Part shown: positions 31,723-34,114 of the stretch, piece by piece
Numbering within the stretch: the first letter of the stretch is position 1
How the letters are laid out: each line of letters starts with the position of its first letter
NCBI GenBank assembly: GCA_018267055.1
Contig: JAFDZF010000177.1
Coordinates: 1-34,114 of the forward strand
DNA length: 34,114 nt
Direction of reading: 5' to 3'
DNA from: Bacteroidota bacterium
Lineage (GTDB): Bacteria > Bacteroidota > Bacteroidia > Flavobacteriales_F > PHOS-HE28
Notes under the pieces: generated by a model
The model's input: only the letters and a program-made list of their open reading frames with translations
What the model was told of the DNA's origin: nothing
Database searches by the model: none
Program-made: the position numbers and the translations under genes

Positions 31723-34114
31723 ATTCATCCCCGCGCACCAGGGTGACGTGGCCGACGTACTCGCGCTCGTCCCCGTTCTTGTTCAGGATCACCTTCCACA
31801 CGTAGACGTCGGTCTTGCACGGGATGCCCCGGCTGTTGCCGTCCCAGGCCGTGTAGCGGTCGCGGCTGTCGTGGATGACCTCGCCCCAGCGGTCGAAGAT
31901 CAGGAAGCGGTACCGCCAGTCGTCGAAGCCGTTCAGCACCGGGACGAAGCTCTCGTTGAGGCCGTCCTGGTCGGGCGTGAACGCGTTCGGCGCATAGATG
32001 CCGGGATCGCTGGCCGCAAGCACCGCTTCGCAGGTGGTGTCCGGGCAGCCGAAGCTGTTGATCGCCACCAGGCACAGCGGGTAGCGGTCGTTCGGCCCCG
32101 CGGGGAAGAGGTGCAGCGGCTCGAACTCCGCGGAGGTGCCGCCATCGCCGAAATCCCACCACCAGCCGATGGCGCCCTCGCTGCTGTTGTGGAACTGGAG
32201 CGCATAGCTCACGCTCTCCATCGGCACATAGCTGAAGGCCGCTGTCGGCGAGGGATCGATGTGCACCGCATCGGTCACCGACAGGGTGTCCGTGCAGCCG
32301 CCGGCACCGGTGGCGATCAGGGTCACGTCGTAGTCGCCGGCCTCGAAGACGTGCCAGGGCGTTCCCTCCGTGCTGGTGCCGCCATCGCTGAACAGCCACT
32401 CGAAGCTGCTGCTGTTGAGCGAGCCGTTCGTGAACGTGATGGGGTAGCCGGCGCATCCGGGCTGCGGCTCCGGGGTGAAGGCCGCCACCGGCGTGGGATG
32501 CACCGTGAAGTCGTGCGTGCTCACGTCCGCACAGCCGTACTGGTTCGTCACGGTGAGCGTGATGGGGTACGTGCCCGGCCCGGCATAGGTGATTAGCGGG
32601 TTATTGAGCAGCGAGGTCTGCCCGTCGCCGAAGTCCCACACGTGGTCGATCTCCCCGGAGGAGCCGTTGATGAACTGTACGTCCACCGGTGAGGTGCAGC
32701 TCTGCCCGGGCGTAAAGGTGAACGCGCTCGTGGGCAGCGGGAAGGCCACCACGTCCGCATAGGCGGTGTCCCGGCAGCCGTTCAGGTTCTCCGCCACCAG
32801 CCGTATGGTCCAGGTGCCCGCCGTGGTGTAGGTATGCAGGGGGGATGCGCCGCTGAGGGTGTTGCCGTCGCCGAAGTCCCATTGGTAGAAGTCCGCCGAA
32901 ACGCTCGCATTGGCGAACTGGACATCGAGCGGGATGCAGCCGCTGAGGGGGGCCGGCGTGAAGGCGGCGATGGGCGTCACCTGCACCGTCACCGGCTGCG
33001 TCAGGGAAGCGGGGCAGGCGTTCAGCGACGAGACCACCGCGAGCGTCACGGGGTAGGTGCCCGCCGTGGCATAGGTATGCACCGGGTCCGTCAGGTCGGA
33101 GCCGCTGCCGTCGCCGAAGTCCCAGGCGATGTCCGCGATGTCCGGCGTGCCGTTGATGAACTGGAACGGCAGCCCCGCGCAGGTCGTCGCCGGCACCACG
33201 CTGAACGACACATCGGGCGAGGGCAGCACCGTGATGGTGACGCTCACGGTGTCGTAGCTGCAGCCGTTGTCACCGAAGAGCGTGGCGGTATAGGTGCCCG
33301 GCCCGGTGTAGGTGTTCGTCACGTCCGGGTCGGTGCTCACATTGCCGTCGCCGAGCTCCCAGTGCCAGTGGGTGACGCCGATGCTGTACTGCGTGAACTG
33401 CACCGTCAGGGGCGCGCAGCCGCTCGTGGTGTCGGTGTTGAAGAACGCGGTGATCGTGTTCGGCAGCACCGTCACCGTGTAGTCCGCCACGTCCGTGCCG
33501 CAGGCATTGGTGGCCGTGAGGGTGATGGTGAACGTGGTGTCGTTCGGCCCGGTCACGTAGGTGTGGTGCACCAGGCTGTCCAGCGTCGTGCTGGTGTGCC
33601 CGTCGCCGAAGTCCCACAGGTAGCTGTCGGCCTGGCCGATGGTGACGTTGCTGAAGGTGACCGGCCAGGGCGAACAGCCGTAGTCGAGGTCCGGTCCGAA
33701 GAGCGCCGTGGGCGAGGGATGCACGGTGATGGGCTGCGTGGCGGTCACCGTGGCGCAGAGGTTCGTCGCTGCGAGCGTGATGGTGTACGTGGTGTCGTTC
33801 GTCAGGCTCGCGAGGTAGGTCGTGCTGCCCGGTTCCTCCAGGGTGCTGGTGCTGCCGTTGCCGAGGTCCCAGGCATAGCTCACCCCGTCGCCGAAGCTGC
33901 CATTGTCCAGCATGACGAGCAGGGGGGCGCAGCCTTCCGTGGGCGAGGCGCTGAAGCCCACCGTGGGGCCTTCCCACACGGTGACGGAGCCGGTGGTGGT
34001 CCGGGTGCAACCCATCCCCGTGGACACGGTCAGCGTCACGGTGTAGGTGCCCACGGCCGCATAGGTATGCGTGGGCGAGGAGGCGGTGGAGGAGCCGCCG
34101 TCACCGAAGTCCCA
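31721..34114 (-). CDS. Giant PKD-repeat protein with gliding-motility type B T9SS sorting domain (5' end outside window)
   Basis: The visible 797 residues are the C-terminal part of a larger cell-surface protein; the frame stays open to the right edge, so signal peptide and start are missing. Nine PKD-type repeats are recognisable by W(D/E)(F/L)GDG cores (one is WLFSDGG, one WDLGNGS), each about 80-90 residues with GTYxVTLxV endings and a paired Cys (GCAPL, NxCG). The last ~95 residues (YAPNAFTPDQDGLNE, then RFLIFDRWGEVIHDS, YVWKVIL and GHVTLVRG) match the gliding-motility-associated C-terminal domain, a type B T9SS signal. Likely a surface adhesin or matrix-binding protein. The stop at 31721 abuts the inverted-repeat element. 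Confidence 0.93.
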   Translation of the reverse strand, partial: WDFGDGGSSTASSPTHTYAAVGTYTVTLTVSTGMGCTRTTTGSVTVWEGPTVGFSASPTEGCAPLLVMLDNGSFGDGVSYAWDLGNGSTSTLEEPGSTTYLASLTNDTTYTITLAATNLCATVTATQPITVHPSPTALFGPDLDYGCSPWPVTFSNVTIGQADSYLWDFGDGHTSTTLDSLVHHTYVTGPNDTTFTITLTATNACGTDVADYTVTVLPNTITAFFNTDTTSGCAPLTVQFTQYSIGVTHWHWELGDGNVSTDPDVTNTYTGPGTYTATLFGDNGCSYDTVSVTITVLPSPDVSFSVVPATTCAGLPFQFINGTPDIADIAWDFGDGSGSDLTDPVHTYATAGTYPVTLAVVSSLNACPASLTQPVTVQVTPIAAFTPAPLSGCIPLDVQFANASVSADFYQWDFGDGNTLSGASPLHTYTTAGTWTIRLVAENLNGCRDTAYADVVAFPLPTSAFTFTPGQSCTSPVDVQFINGSSGEIDHVWDFGDGQTSLLNNPLITYAGPGTYPITLTVTNQYGCADVSTHDFTVHPTPVAAFTPEPQPGCAGYPITFTNGSLNSSSFEWLFSDGGTSTEGTPWHVFEAGDYDVTLIATGAGGCTDTLSVTDAVHIDPSPTAAFSYVPMESVSYALQFHNSSEGAIGWWWDFGDGGTSAEFEPLHLFPAGPNDRYPLCLVAINSFGCPDTTCEAVLAASDPGIYAPNAFTPDQDGLNESFVPVLNGFDDWRYRFLIFDRWGEVIHDSRDRYTAWDGNSRGIPCKTDVYVWKVILNKNGDEREYVGHVTLVRGDE

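Noticed and set aside
31631-32596. Plus-strand frame antisense to the PKD gene
   Set aside because: Val/Ala/Arg/Gly-rich shadow frame with no domain; the minus-strand PKD and sorting domains are unmistakable.

Overview
The window reads as chromosomal DNA of a high-GC member of the Bacteroidota, most likely a Flavobacteriales-type organism. Evidence for this: three secreted proteins ending in type IX secretion (T9SS) sorting domains; PorX, the response regulator tied to T9SS; an LpxC-FabZ fusion; a long (673 aa) urocanase; and start regions that carry TAnnTTTG-like boxes in place of Shine-Dalgarno sites. The assignment is inferred from gene content, not from a marker-gene search. I see no rRNA, tRNA, CRISPR array, transposase, integrase or phage gene.

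Layout. 1-5.2 kb: urocanate hydratase (hutU, minus), a secreted T9SS cargo protein with ELW-SDGT repeats (plus), a small CCxxxCxxC DUF5522-type protein (minus) and a glucosaminidase with two LysM domains (plus). 5.2-8.9 kb, all minus: RNase HII, then an 880-aa membrane-anchored protein with a propeller-like C-terminus whose stop overlaps the GTG start of a group III truncated haemoglobin. 8.9-15.1 kb: a surface polysaccharide locus, with a GT4 glycosyltransferase (minus) divergent from a plus-strand operon of Wzx-like flippase, two tandem Wzz-like chain-length proteins and an O-antigen ligase/polymerase.

15.1-22.1 kb, all minus: the lipid A cluster lpxD - lpxC/fabZ - lpxA (joined by ATGA overlaps), an ABC ATPase, efp (with its own promoter-like box and a strong terminator), a second LpxD-like acyltransferase and a GAF-SpoIIE phosphatase. 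22.1-26.3 kb is accessory: a 51-bp-period beta-flower repeat protein, a Cys/His-rich anchored miniprotein with a CxxCH motif, a DUF2911 protein, a short-chain dehydrogenase, and a T9SS cargo gene with unusual codon use bracketed by a 77-bp direct repeat. One copy of that repeat forms the 3' end of the adjacent HD-phosphohydrolase gene. 26.4-31.1 kb: HD hydrolase (minus), then porX, tsaE and ald (plus). 31.1-34.1 kb: a small anchored protein, a roughly 165-bp inverted-repeat element, and the 3' part of a giant PKD-repeat protein with a type B T9SS sorting domain that runs off the right edge.

Overall theme: envelope biogenesis (lipid A, polysaccharide, peptidoglycan remodelling) together with T9SS export and its regulator. 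The points most worth a second look are the repeat-bracketed cargo gene, the inverted-repeat element at 31.6 kb, the EF-P whose tip lysine is replaced by Asn, the tandem Wzz pair, the CxxCH/beta-flower cluster, and the recurring promoter box placed 4-6 nt before start codons.
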